Assembly: GCF_002850605.1 (NCBI RefSeq) | Contig: NZ_NXGB01000007.1 | Coordinates: 1-64,000 of the forward strand | Direction: 5' to 3' | Length of the DNA stretch: 64,000 nt | Origin: Pasteurella oralis | GTDB taxonomy: Bacteria; Pseudomonadota; Gammaproteobacteria; Enterobacterales; Pasteurellaceae | Shown here: positions 24,054 to 31,782 of the stretch, one piece after another | Layout of the letters: each line of letters opens with the position of its first letter | Numbering within the stretch: the stretch's first letter is position 1 | Position numbers and translations under genes: made by a program | Notes under the pieces: generated by a model | Databases searched by the model: none | Seen by the model: the letters and a program-made list of their open reading frames with translations, nothing else | Told to the model about the DNA's origin: nothing

Positions 24054-26066
24054 TTACTTGAGTATTTTACTTTCACGTGTTCTGATTTTCTTCCTTTTTC
24101 GATTATTACGGATATTTTCAACCCCATCACATTGAGGATATTGGCTACATCCCCAAAATGTCCCATGTGTATTATGTCGTTTCACCATTGGAGCATGACA
24201 TTTAGGACATTTTTTGATTTCGATGTTATTGAGTTTCATGCCTTGTTGTAAGCATTCATTCATTAGTACTTTAATAAAATGTGTTTGCTTTTGCATAAAA
24301 GCATCAAGGCTCAGTTCTCTATTTTCAATTTGATTCAATGCTTGTTCCCAAAGTGCAGTGAGACCAGGATCTTTTAATAACAATGGGAGGTTGTCAATTA
24401 ATGCGATAGCTTGCTCAGTACTTATAATCGATTTTCCTTTTCGTTTGAGAAACCCTTTGGTGAAAAGACTTTGAATAATACCTGCTCTAGTTGCTTCTGT
24501 TCCTAATCCTTCAGTTTCACGTAAACGTTGTTTTAATCGTTCATCAGTAACAAAACGGGCTGCATTTTTCATTGCTGATAATAATGTCCCCTCAGTGTAA
24601 TGATTTGGCGGTGTGGTTTGTAGTGTGTTTATTTTTGTTTCTAGAATTTTACATACTTGATTTTGTTTTAACATGGGGAGGGTTTGCTTTTCCTCAGCAT
24701 TTTCATCTTGAGCTACTGTTTTTCCAAATAATATTTTCCAGCCTGGATTAATTAATACTTTTCCTTGAGAGAGCAATTGATGACCTGCACTATCTAATTG
24801 AATAACTGTTTTATCTGATTCAGAAATGGGTAAAAATTGAGCGAGGTAACGACGGCGAATTAAATCGTAAACTTTGATTTCATCGAGGGACATTTTCGTC
24901 AAGTTTACGATGCTTGAAGTAGGGATAATACCATGGTGTGCTGTAATTTTCTTATCATTCCATGCGCGAGATTTTTGAGATAAATTTAAATGAGGTAATA
25001 TTTTTTGTAATTCTATATCTGATTTAACTAAACTTTGTAAAACAATACCTACTTCTGCAAATTGTGATTCAGGTAAATATTGGCAATCAGTGCGAGGGTA
25101 GGTTGTTGCTTTATGTGTTTCATAAAGTGACTGTGCAATATCTAAAACTTGTTGAGCTCCCATATTAAATAAACGATTACATTCTCCTTGTAAGTCGCTT
25201 AATGAAAAGAGTAGTGGTTGATTTTCTTTTTCTCGTTTGGTTTCCACTGATATGACTTTGGCTGAAGCTATTTGTTGAATTTGTTGGTTCACTTGCATGA
25301 GAACATGTTGATTGAGACATAATCCATCTTCATCACAATATTGTTCTGGAATTTTATACTGAGCGGAAAAAGGTTGTTGTGAAGGTGAATTGAGTTGTAC
25401 GCTAAGACTGAAATGTGATTTAGGTTTGAATTGTGCAATTTCACGATCTCGTTTTACAACAAGTGCTAATGTTGGACTTTGTACTCTTCCTACGCTTAAT
25501 GGAGAGCCTTGATAGCCTTTTTGTTGCGCTAGTAATGTGAACAAACGGGAGAAATTCATTCCCACTAGCCAGTCGGCTCGACTTCGAGCAACGCCAGCGT
25601 AATAAAGAGATTCTGTTTCTGCGCTTGATTTAAGCGAGGCTAATGCTTTACGAATGCTTGCATCATCAAGTGCTGATAGCCATAAACGTTGAATTTGACC
25701 TTTAAAGTTTGCTAGTTCTAATAGCTCACGAGCAATCATTTCTCCCTCACGATCTGCATCAGTAGAGATAATCACAATGGAGGCTTTTTTTATGAGGGAC
25801 ATTACCGTGTTATATTGTTTTTTGGTTTCTTTTTTAGCAGACAGTTTCCATTGGGTTGGAATAATAGGCAGGGTATCGAATGACCAACGTTTGAAAGTAG
25901 GATTATATTGTTCAGGTTGAAATTGCTCTACTAAATGGCCAATGCCCCAAGTGACACAAATTCGCTGGTCGGCACTCAATATACAACCCTCTGCACGTTT
26001 TGTTGCACCGAGGACTTTAGCAATGTCATTACCTTGGGAAGGCTTTTCGCAAAGAAAGAGTTTCAT
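24054..26066 (-). CDS. topB: DNA topoisomerase III
   Basis: A 670-aa type IA topoisomerase. The TOPRIM domain is MKLFLCEKPSQGNDIAKVLG with STDADREGEMIAREL. The catalytic tyrosine lies in TYPRTDCQYLPES at ~330. A C-terminal zinc finger (CPKCHAPMVKRHNTHGTFWG, then CSQYPQCDG) follows. It relaxes and decatenates DNA by passing single strands. ICEs of this family carry their own copy, thought to help replication or transfer. Its start overlaps the upstream 64-aa gene by one base. Confidence 0.95.
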   Translation of the reverse strand: MKLFLCEKPSQGNDIAKVLGATKRAEGCILSADQRICVTWGIGHLVEQFQPEQYNPTFKRWSFDTLPIIPTQWKLSAKKETKKQYNTVMSLIKKASIVIISTDADREGEMIARELLELANFKGQIQRLWLSALDDASIRKALASLKSSAETESLYYAGVARSRADWLVGMNFSRLFTLLAQQKGYQGSPLSVGRVQSPTLALVVKRDREIAQFKPKSHFSLSVQLNSPSQQPFSAQYKIPEQYCDEDGLCLNQHVLMQVNQQIQQIASAKVISVETKREKENQPLLFSLSDLQGECNRLFNMGAQQVLDIAQSLYETHKATTYPRTDCQYLPESQFAEVGIVLQSLVKSDIELQKILPHLNLSQKSRAWNDKKITAHHGIIPTSSIVNLTKMSLDEIKVYDLIRRRYLAQFLPISESDKTVIQLDSAGHQLLSQGKVLINPGWKILFGKTVAQDENAEEKQTLPMLKQNQVCKILETKINTLQTTPPNHYTEGTLLSAMKNAARFVTDERLKQRLRETEGLGTEATRAGIIQSLFTKGFLKRKGKSIISTEQAIALIDNLPLLLKDPGLTALWEQALNQIENRELSLDAFMQKQTHFIKVLMNECLQQGMKLNNIEIKKCPKCHAPMVKRHNTHGTFWGCSQYPQCDGVENIRNNRKRKKIRTRESKILK

Positions 26067-26260
26067 TATTTATCTCCTTTTGCTTTCTTAAGTAATACAT
26101 ATTGTGTTAATTCGTCATCTGTGATTTGTTCTAATCCTTTTCTCAAAACAACTTGTAAAATATCTGTTTCTTTAATCATTGTTTTAACTCGGACAATGAC
26201 ATCAACAGTTTTTTCTTCAACTTTTTGCCAAAGCTCGGCATCAATATGTTTTGTTGGCAT
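26066..26260 (-). CDS. Small protein coupled to topB (64 aa)
   Basis: The protein MPTKHIDAELWQKVEEKTVD ... is short, charged and helical, with an RHH-like opening (ELWQKVEEKTVDVIVRVKTM). The RBS is AGGAGA. One-base overlap with topB implies coupling. It could be a small DNA-binding regulator; that is a guess. Confidence 0.6.
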   Translation of the reverse strand: MPTKHIDAELWQKVEEKTVDVIVRVKTMIKETDILQVVLRKGLEQITDDELTQYVLLKKAKGDK

Positions 26261-26385
26261 CTCTTTCTCCTATAGAATATTTCTAATTAATTAGATTGAA
26301 ACTGGATAATTTTTAAGTTAAAAGAGAGAAAAGGACTTCGCAATTAGAAATTCATTTAAATATTTAGATAAAAAGGAGAATATTT

Positions 26386-27387
26386 GTGGCGATAATTGAT
26401 GCTTATTGTGTTCAGCTTGAGCGTTCAGTAACGATTACTGAAGCGAGGACTGAATTTTTAAATCAATCTAAATGGAAAAAATTTGATTTTTTATGTTCTA
26501 CTGAAAGCTGCCGAGAAAAGGGTATAAAAATGGTTGGTATAAATTACCAAATTCACCCTTCAGATAATCATCATAATACTCCTCATTATCGTAATGCACC
26601 TAGGCAAAAAGAGTCTCATTGTGCTAACTGCTATTTGTCTTATGACGTTACCCAACAATTGCCAGGAGAGACTATTGACGAATTTAAATTGAGACAGACT
26701 CGAGCTAAGTTAAATGATTATGTTGATGAGTTTGAGCTAATTCATCCAGATGATAAGTCCGTCGTATCATCTAGAAATGTTCAATCTACAAAAAGGCAAG
26801 AAACCATTCAAAAAGAGCAACAAGAAGCAGATGTATCTATTGAGAAGTCATATACTCGATATACCAAAACTAATCAATTAGTCAGATTAGTCGAGTCTTA
26901 CTTAGATAGTAGAAGAAAATTATCAAATGTGGCATTTAAAAAACTACCTTTAAAAATACAGGATACTGATATTCAGTATTTATATCAGTATTTTTATGGG
27001 ATAAAGAAAGGAATTGAGTATGGCAAACATTGTGTTTATATGGGAGATGCTATACTGAAGTCGACTAAGCAAGGGTTATTTTTTCAGTTTTTTGAGACAA
27101 TTTGGGAAAATTACAAACCAAAAGGTTATAAGCTGTTACCAATTTATTTAGAGATTTCGCAGGAAGTATTAGATGCATACCATTATAGACGTGCATTATT
27201 AGATCATATAAAAACAAATACTTATCAAGAAAAGCGTTTTAAATTATTTTTTATTCCTAATAAAGAAGATATAGCGCAAAAAACAGGAGAAAAAGATGGC
27301 AGAGAATATAAATTTCATTTATTCCATATAATGGATCTTCGTTTATTTAGCCTGTTTACATACTCTTATTTAAAAAAGAAAAGTTAA
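26386..27387 (+). CDS. Cargo protein with putative zinc-binding cysteines (333 aa)
   Basis: It starts GTG with AAGGAGAA before it. The N-terminal region has paired cysteines C37-x4-C42 (FLCSTESCREKG) and a later CANC pair, with histidines between, which resembles a zinc ribbon. The middle is charged and probably coiled (QSTKRQETIQKEQQEADVSI). The C-terminal half is basic and aromatic (YQYFYGIKKGIEYGKHCVYM). It is transcribed against the ICE core genes and overlaps its convergent neighbour by 32 bases. No family recognised. Orientation and isolation mark it as cargo, possibly defence. Confidence 0.7.
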   Translation: MAIIDAYCVQLERSVTITEARTEFLNQSKWKKFDFLCSTESCREKGIKMVGINYQIHPSDNHHNTPHYRNAPRQKESHCANCYLSYDVTQQLPGETIDEFKLRQTRAKLNDYVDEFELIHPDDKSVVSSRNVQSTKRQETIQKEQQEADVSIEKSYTRYTKTNQLVRLVESYLDSRRKLSNVAFKKLPLKIQDTDIQYLYQYFYGIKKGIEYGKHCVYMGDAILKSTKQGLFFQFFETIWENYKPKGYKLLPIYLEISQEVLDAYHYRRALLDHIKTNTYQEKRFKLFFIPNKEDIAQKTGEKDGREYKFHLFHIMDLRLFSLFTYSYLKKKS

Positions 27388-27763
27388 ATTGAACACCTTT
27401 CTGTTTAAAATAATGGTAGAGATAGTGAATTAATCCATTGATATCAACTGAATCTATTACTGTTATCGAGCCTTGGTTTGATGTAAAAGAATGGGGAAGG
27501 AAATGGATTGTATCACTTTCAGTCGCTGTTAAAGTGTAGAGTAAATCATGAGATAGTGTCATAAAATCTAGTGCATGAATGATGACATCATCATAGAGAC
27601 GGTAAGTCCAATAGTTAAGCAAAATATTTTCTTTACTTAATGGGGGCATAGTTGAGGCAATACACTCAAACAGCTGCATTATTTGTGTGTGGTAGAGTGA
27701 ATTTATAGTGATATTACTTAAAGTTGTATTTGTATCAAATAACCATGCTGTTGATTTTCTCAT
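27356..27763 (-). CDS. Cargo protein of unknown function (135 aa)
   Basis: A soluble protein, MRKSTAWLFDTNTTLSNITI onward, with no signal peptide. AGAGGG is near the ATG. It converges with and overlaps the 333-aa gene at the 3' end, so the two may influence each other by antisense RNA. No family recognised. Confidence 0.6.
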   Translation of the reverse strand: MRKSTAWLFDTNTTLSNITINSLYHTQIMQLFECIASTMPPLSKENILLNYWTYRLYDDVIIHALDFMTLSHDLLYTLTATESDTIHFLPHSFTSNQGSITVIDSVDINGLIHYLYHYFKQKGVQFNFSFLNKSM

Positions 27764-27802
27764 TATTAAGCCCTCTTTTCATATCTACTATAATTAAAAC
27801 TA

Positions 27803-27880
27803 TAAAAAAAACCTCTAGTGTGCTAGAGGCGAAAGTTCGTTATGTTTTAGGCTATAAGGAATATACTTTGCCCATCTGTT
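27803..27880 (-). ncRNA. Candidate small RNA or attenuator upstream of the 135-aa gene
   Basis: On the minus strand TATTAT/TATAAC (27878-27886) could be a -10. About 70 nt later an intrinsic terminator follows: CCTCTAG/CTAGAGG (27812-27829) with a run of seven T. No coding frame lies between. The -35 is poor, so this may instead be a terminated leader of the 135-aa gene, which begins 40 bp further on. Confidence 0.3.
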
Positions 27881-27964
27881 ATAATAATAAGTAAATTTTT
27901 AAGGTATCTTACTAAAGGAATAAAATGAAAAATATATTTATTTGATAAAAAGATATTTTTAGTT

Positions 27965-27993
27965 TAAAAAAAATCCTAGCATTTCTGCTAGGA
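27965..27993 (-). terminator. Intrinsic terminator of the lipoprotein gene
   Basis: TCCTAGCA and TGCTAGGA form an 8-bp stem with a 4-nt loop, followed on the minus strand by eight or more T. It lies 25 bp after the stop codon. Confidence 0.8.
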
Positions 27994-28017
27994 TAAGTCT
28001 TCTAAGGAGAATAATAG

Positions 28018-28488
28018 CTATTTAATTGCTTTTAAAATTGAGGTTTTAATTTGATTAGCAAAGGATTCTGTGCCATCTACTTCCCAATATATTTGTGTAT
28101 TTTTACCTGCTTTTTCGAGCGTAACTTTAACGTAGTAACGGCTTTCTGGACCAAATGAATCTGCCATTTGATAGTAAACACCTGGATTTTTCTCATGAAT
28201 AAAACCGTCTTGTTCTAAACCAATTTTCTTCCAATTTCGATTGGTTCCCCATGTTTTTCCTAATGCTTCAGCTTCTGTTTTAAATCCAATCTCTCTTTTA
28301 ATACGGAGATACACGGTATCAATATCCTTATGAGAAGTGATATTTTCATTAAAGTATCGCTTATTATTTATTGTATTATTTAAGCTACCTGCAATATCTC
28401 CGATTTGTTTATTTATTGCGGTAAGTTCTGCACAACCTGTAATAAGTGCTACAGAGGCAAGAAATAGAGAGTATTTTAAATGACGCAT
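28018..28488 (-). CDS. Cargo lipoprotein (156 aa)
   Basis: The lipobox is ITGC at ~16-19 in MRHLKYSLFLASVALITGCA. The mature part has a helical start, then a beta-rich domain (RYYVKVTLEKAGKNTQIYWE). It stands alone, with its own RBS and terminator. The function is unknown; a cell-surface role such as entry exclusion is possible but not shown. Confidence 0.7.
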   Translation of the reverse strand: MRHLKYSLFLASVALITGCAELTAINKQIGDIAGSLNNTINNKRYFNENITSHKDIDTVYLRIKREIGFKTEAEALGKTWGTNRNWKKIGLEQDGFIHEKNPGVYYQMADSFGPESRYYVKVTLEKAGKNTQIYWEVDGTESFANQIKTSILKAIK

Positions 28489-28597
28489 TTCATTCTCCTT
28501 ATAAGTAGTTTGTTAATATTCATTTTTCACAAAAGTGTGGTTAAAATCTACTTAAAACTCTTTTAGGCAGTAAGAGAGAAAAATGATAGGAGATATT

Positions 28598-29239
28598 ATG
28601 GAATTAAAGAAATTTCCTAATCACATTATCTTTATTGAACAAGCTAAATACAACTTGCAGAATTACTTACTCTTTGAACTATTAACAAGAACAGGACAAG
28701 CGGTTTACTTTAAACATCCGATATTTCATACACCCAGCAAAGAGATAAAAATTGTATTTGTTCAAGATCAAAAATTTTTATCTCTATGGCAAAATATGCA
28801 ATATCCCCAAGAACCACAATTAAGTTTTGGTAATGAGTCTGCTTGGAGAAACGATAGGAAATTCTTATGAGCGGAAAAAGCATTATCTCAGGGTCGAGAA
28901 AATCCAGTCAATTTAGCAGAAGTTACTTGCACAGAATATTTGAGGCGAACTCCAATTTATGAAAAGCGATTTTGTTGGTTTAATAAATTCGTAGGATATA
29001 AGCATTCAAATGAAGTTGAATGTTCATTTATTGATGGGATAACACGCACTATATGGCTACTAGCAAACGGAGTAAGACAATTTCCAGTTTATGTCTATAA
29101 TAAGCAAGAAGCTACGCTTTTAGCAAAATATGCAGGTATTCATGAAAATGCCTACTATGACTTAGACGAACTTAATTTAGAGTTAGAAGAATTAGTTAAC
29201 GAAAAGAATCTTTATGAGCCTCTATCTTGGCAAGAATAG
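28598..29239 (+). pseudogene. Plasmid fertility-inhibition-factor-like gene interrupted by TGA
   Basis: Two parts, up to 28867 and from 28871, are in the same frame with only TGA at 28868-28870 between them. Joined they read ...SAWRNDRKFL-stop-AEKALSQGRENPVNLAE...TRTIWLLANGVRQFPVYVYN. From memory this matches the fertility inhibition factor family, where a Trp precedes AEK, so TGG to TGA is the likely change. AGGAG supports the ATG at 28598. Such proteins block transfer of co-resident plasmids. Two separate genes are unlikely, since the second part has no start or RBS. Confidence 0.65.
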
Positions 29240-29498
29240 TTTTGATACATCCTTTTAATTCATCTAATTCAGAATAAGGGTAGATAGATATTTTTTCTTG
29301 GAAATCTAACAAATTTTGATAACTAACTTTGTTATCAAGTATAGTAGGAATTAAGTTAAAATCACTTAACACATCAAGTAAAAAAAGTATTTTTGTACTA
29401 TATGGTTCTCTATACAATAGGTATTTTGTTCTATTTGCTATTAGTGAGGTCATAAGAATAATTTCCCCAGAAAATTTTAGTGCTTCGTTTGTATTCAT
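29196..29498 (-). CDS. Cargo protein of unknown function (100 aa)
   Basis: A soluble helical protein (MNTNEALKFSGEIILMTSLI onward). Its 3' end overlaps the end of the convergent fertility-inhibition pseudogene by 44 bases. The RBS is weak. It could be a partner of that gene; no family recognised. Confidence 0.45.
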   Translation of the reverse strand: MNTNEALKFSGEIILMTSLIANRTKYLLYREPYSTKILFLLDVLSDFNLIPTILDNKVSYQNLLDFQEKISIYPYSELDELKGCIKTILAKIEAHKDSFR

Positions 29499-29578
29499 AA
29501 CAGTTTTGTTATCAGATGGTGGTCACTTATTTTATTATGCCGACCCAACGTAAGACTAGTCGTTTCAATATATGTAAC

Positions 29579-30016
29579 TCAGAACGGAAGCTCATCATTA
29601 AAATCATCAATCAATGGATGTTCTATTTGAGTTGGCGCATTAGCTGATGGATCTTGAGTCTGTGCTGGAATGGTTCCGTTATTACGACCACCGAGCATTT
29701 GCAATACATCACCTTGAATTTCCGTTATATAGCGGTCTTGACCGTTTTGATCTTGCCATTTACGCGTACGTAATCGACCTTCTACATATACTTGTGAACC
29801 TTTATGGAGGTATTGACCAACTACTTCAGCTTGACGGCGATAGAATACAATGCGGTGCCATTCAGTCACTTCACGGCGTTCCCCTGTCACCTTATCTATC
29901 CAATTTTCACTTGTTGCAACAGTTATATTCGCAACCGCTTCACCATTTGGCATAGTACGCATTTCAGGCTCATTACCAAGATGCCCGACAATAATTACTT
30001 TATTCACGCCAGCCAT
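29579..30016 (-). CDS. ssb: Single-stranded DNA-binding protein
   Basis: A 145-aa [23 protein letters not shown], then [20 protein letters not shown] and [16 protein letters not shown] form the OB fold. The acidic tail DDFNDELPF is the site that binds exonucleases and replication proteins. AAAGGAG before 30016 sets the start. ICE-borne SSBs protect the transferred strand. Confidence 0.95.
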   Translation of the reverse strand: MAGVNKVIIVGHLGNEPEMRTMPNGEAVANITVATSENWIDKVTGERREVTEWHRIVFYRRQAEVVGQYLHKGSQVYVEGRLRTRKWQDQNGQDRYITEIQGDVLQMLGGRNNGTIPAQTQDPSANAPTQIEHPLIDDFNDELPF

Positions 30017-30082
30017 TATTTTTACTCCTTTAACGAATTGAACTAGGTCTATTAAACTTGATTCAGACCAAGAAAAAATCAT

Positions 30083-30202
30083 TTAATTAAAATTCCATTG
30101 AAATGAATTTGCGTTATCTTGCTCAATTTGGTGATTTTGGTGATCGATTAATAACTCATTATCCACTTCAATACTAAATCTGATTTTCACTGTTGTTATC
30201 AT
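30083..30202 (-). CDS. Possible 39-aa protein upstream of ssb
   Basis: A short frame MITTVKIRFSIEVDNELLID ... ends SFQWNFN. AAGAG sits close to the ATG. It ends about 70 bp before the ssb start and begins just after the dyad cluster. Evidence is limited to RBS and spacing. Confidence 0.3.
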   Translation of the reverse strand: MITTVKIRFSIEVDNELLIDHQNHQIEQDNANSFQWNFN

Positions 30203-30211
30203 TTACTCTTT

Positions 30212-30290
30212 AAAGGTAAAGGCAAAAGGCTGTCGCCTTTTCTCGTCAAAGGTAAAGGGGCTTTGCCCCTTACCTTTAAAAGGCCTTTTA
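30212..30290. repeat. Cluster of three dyads between DUF3158 and ssb
   Basis: AAAAGGC/GCCTTTT (30224-30241), AAAGGT-A-AAGGGGC / GCCCCTTACCTTT (30248-30277) and TAAAAGGCCTTTTA (30277-30290) follow each other. AAAGGTAAAGG is directly repeated at 30212 and 30248. Rest of the 30017-30363 gap: the possible 39-aa frame and nothing else clear. The dyads could be attenuators or a single-strand initiation site. Confidence 0.5.
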
Positions 30291-30363
30291 TTACAGGGAT
30301 TACATACAGACAAAATCCAGCCATTACAAGCAATCATTTTCCATCGCTTACATACAATAAGTT

Positions 30364-30849
30364 TTATTTTTGATTACTGAGTTTTTCAATGTATTCCAAT
30401 TTTGATTTACATTCTGAAGCTTGTCTTATGATATAACTCAGAATTGATATTTGCATATTCAATGCAATGCGTTCTTTTTCAACTTTTAATAGCGCTTGTC
30501 GAATTTCTGTTGGATATTGGTGATCGGTAACGATATTCTCCCAAGCTTGTTGACCGCTTTTTGTGTTCTTTAAGTTACGCCATCTAAGAAAACTTGCTCC
30601 AGAGCTACTGGCTCTATCTCTAATAAAGATTAAAGGCAATGAGCCAACCAAACCTATTCTTAGGTCTTGGAGCATTTTAGGTTGTAAATCCATGAATGCT
30701 TGCCGCACGTTATGTGTTTCATTCAGAATTGATTCATAATCCTCAACAGTTTCATTTTCTCTAAAAATAGTACGCCAAAACCCATTTAAATTATGTAATT
30801 GAGCCAATTCTTTATACATTCCTTCGGGTATAAGATTATATATTTGCAT
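30364..30849 (-). CDS. DUF3158-family ICE protein
   Basis: A 161-aa soluble, helical protein. Blocks YKELAQLHNLNGFWRTIFRE and SSGASFLRWRNLKNTKSGQQ fit DUF3158, which sits between TIGR03761 and ssb in this element family. ATG at 30849 is chosen over an in-frame GTG two codons upstream because of AGG spacing. Role in replication or maintenance is inferred from position. Confidence 0.7.
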   Translation of the reverse strand: MQIYNLIPEGMYKELAQLHNLNGFWRTIFRENETVEDYESILNETHNVRQAFMDLQPKMLQDLRIGLVGSLPLIFIRDRASSSGASFLRWRNLKNTKSGQQAWENIVTDHQYPTEIRQALLKVEKERIALNMQISILSYIIRQASECKSKLEYIEKLSNQK

Positions 30850-30862
30850 AGTCACCTACTAT

Positions 30863-31597
30863 TTAGTTTGATTCATCTAAATCATCTAGAATTTCTGTAT
30901 CAGTAGTAATACGGCTTCGAATTTCAGGTGCGAATTTTGCTCTTTTTTGTGCAGAAATCACATCTTCTGGTAATTCTATTTTAAATCGTTTGACTGCATC
31001 TTTATAAAGTGTGGAATTTACTTTAACATCTTGGCGAGTAATGCCTGTGTGGCGGTAATTTTCGATCACACCAAAACAGCGACGTAGCAGTACTGCGCCA
31101 GCTTCTAACCATTGTCTTGATTCAGCTTTTGTCATTAATGCAATATAAGCAGCAGTCATCGCACTTTTTGCTAAAGTATCAAATTCACATAATAAGTAAA
31201 TCAATTTATAAGCAAGGGGAGAGTCAGCATAAATAGGATACTGTACAGGTTCAATATTTGTGCAACTTTGAATATTAATATTATCAGGAATATCGTCGGA
31301 ATAGATATCTAGTAACTTATTAACAAGTACTTTCATCTCTTCAGTATTTTTCAATACCATATCTTCGAATTGAATTAAAAAGAAATCTGCATAGGGATCG
31401 TCATTTGCGGCATCTTTCTGGATTTGTGACAAAATAGCTAAACAGCTTGTCATACTTAAGATTTGGGGTTTAATTACTTTTTTCCCTTCTCTTATCATGG
31501 GTCTCCCTTGCCAGAGTTTAGTTGCATATTGAGAATGCAATGTAAGAGTGATGTTGCTACGGAGAGCGCCAAGATGTTGATTTTGTAATGTTGTCAT
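30863..31597 (-). CDS. ICE protein, TIGR03761 (PFL_4669) type
   Basis: A 244-aa soluble protein with family blocks LGALRSNITLTLHSQYATKL, W-QGRPMIREGKKVI and AGAVLLRRCFGVIENYRHTG. It is conserved in the replication and maintenance block. Its upstream region holds the 40-bp iterons, so it may be controlled by, or bind, them. Confidence 0.85.
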   Translation of the reverse strand: MTTLQNQHLGALRSNITLTLHSQYATKLWQGRPMIREGKKVIKPQILSMTSCLAILSQIQKDAANDDPYADFFLIQFEDMVLKNTEEMKVLVNKLLDIYSDDIPDNINIQSCTNIEPVQYPIYADSPLAYKLIYLLCEFDTLAKSAMTAAYIALMTKAESRQWLEAGAVLLRRCFGVIENYRHTGITRQDVKVNSTLYKDAVKRFKIELPEDVISAQKRAKFAPEIRSRITTDTEILDDLDESN

Positions 31598-31622
31598 AAT
31601 AAACCTCGATTAGTTTTATAAG

Positions 31623-31782
31623 TTTGTATACTTTTTGTACTAAACGGTTCCCCGGGAACCACTTTGTATACTTTTTGTACTAAATGGTTCCCCGGGAACC
31701 ACTTTGTATGCTTTTTATACTAACTGTTGCCCTGGGCAACACTTTGTGCGTTTTTTATACTTCTTATGACCCTAGAGTACTC
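31623..31782. repeat. Four tandem 40-bp iterons
   Basis: Units start at 31623, 31663, 31703 and 31743. Units 1 and 2 are almost identical: TTTGTATACTTTTTGTACTA, then a palindrome GGTTCCCCGGGAACC. Unit 3 has changed the palindrome to GTTGCCCTGGGCAAC, keeping dyad symmetry. Unit 4 is degenerate and runs into the end of the STY4528-type gene. There are no spacers, so it is not a CRISPR. An origin or centromere (parS-like) role is inferred from position next to replication and partition genes. Confidence 0.85.

Noticed and set aside
28940-29239. Separate 99-aa gene downstream of the 28598 frame
   Set aside because: Same frame as the upstream part, no start codon other than TTG and no RBS; better seen as one interrupted gene.
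31623-31782. Short regular repeats as a CRISPR array
   Set aside because: The 40-bp units are contiguous with no unique spacers and no cas genes are near.
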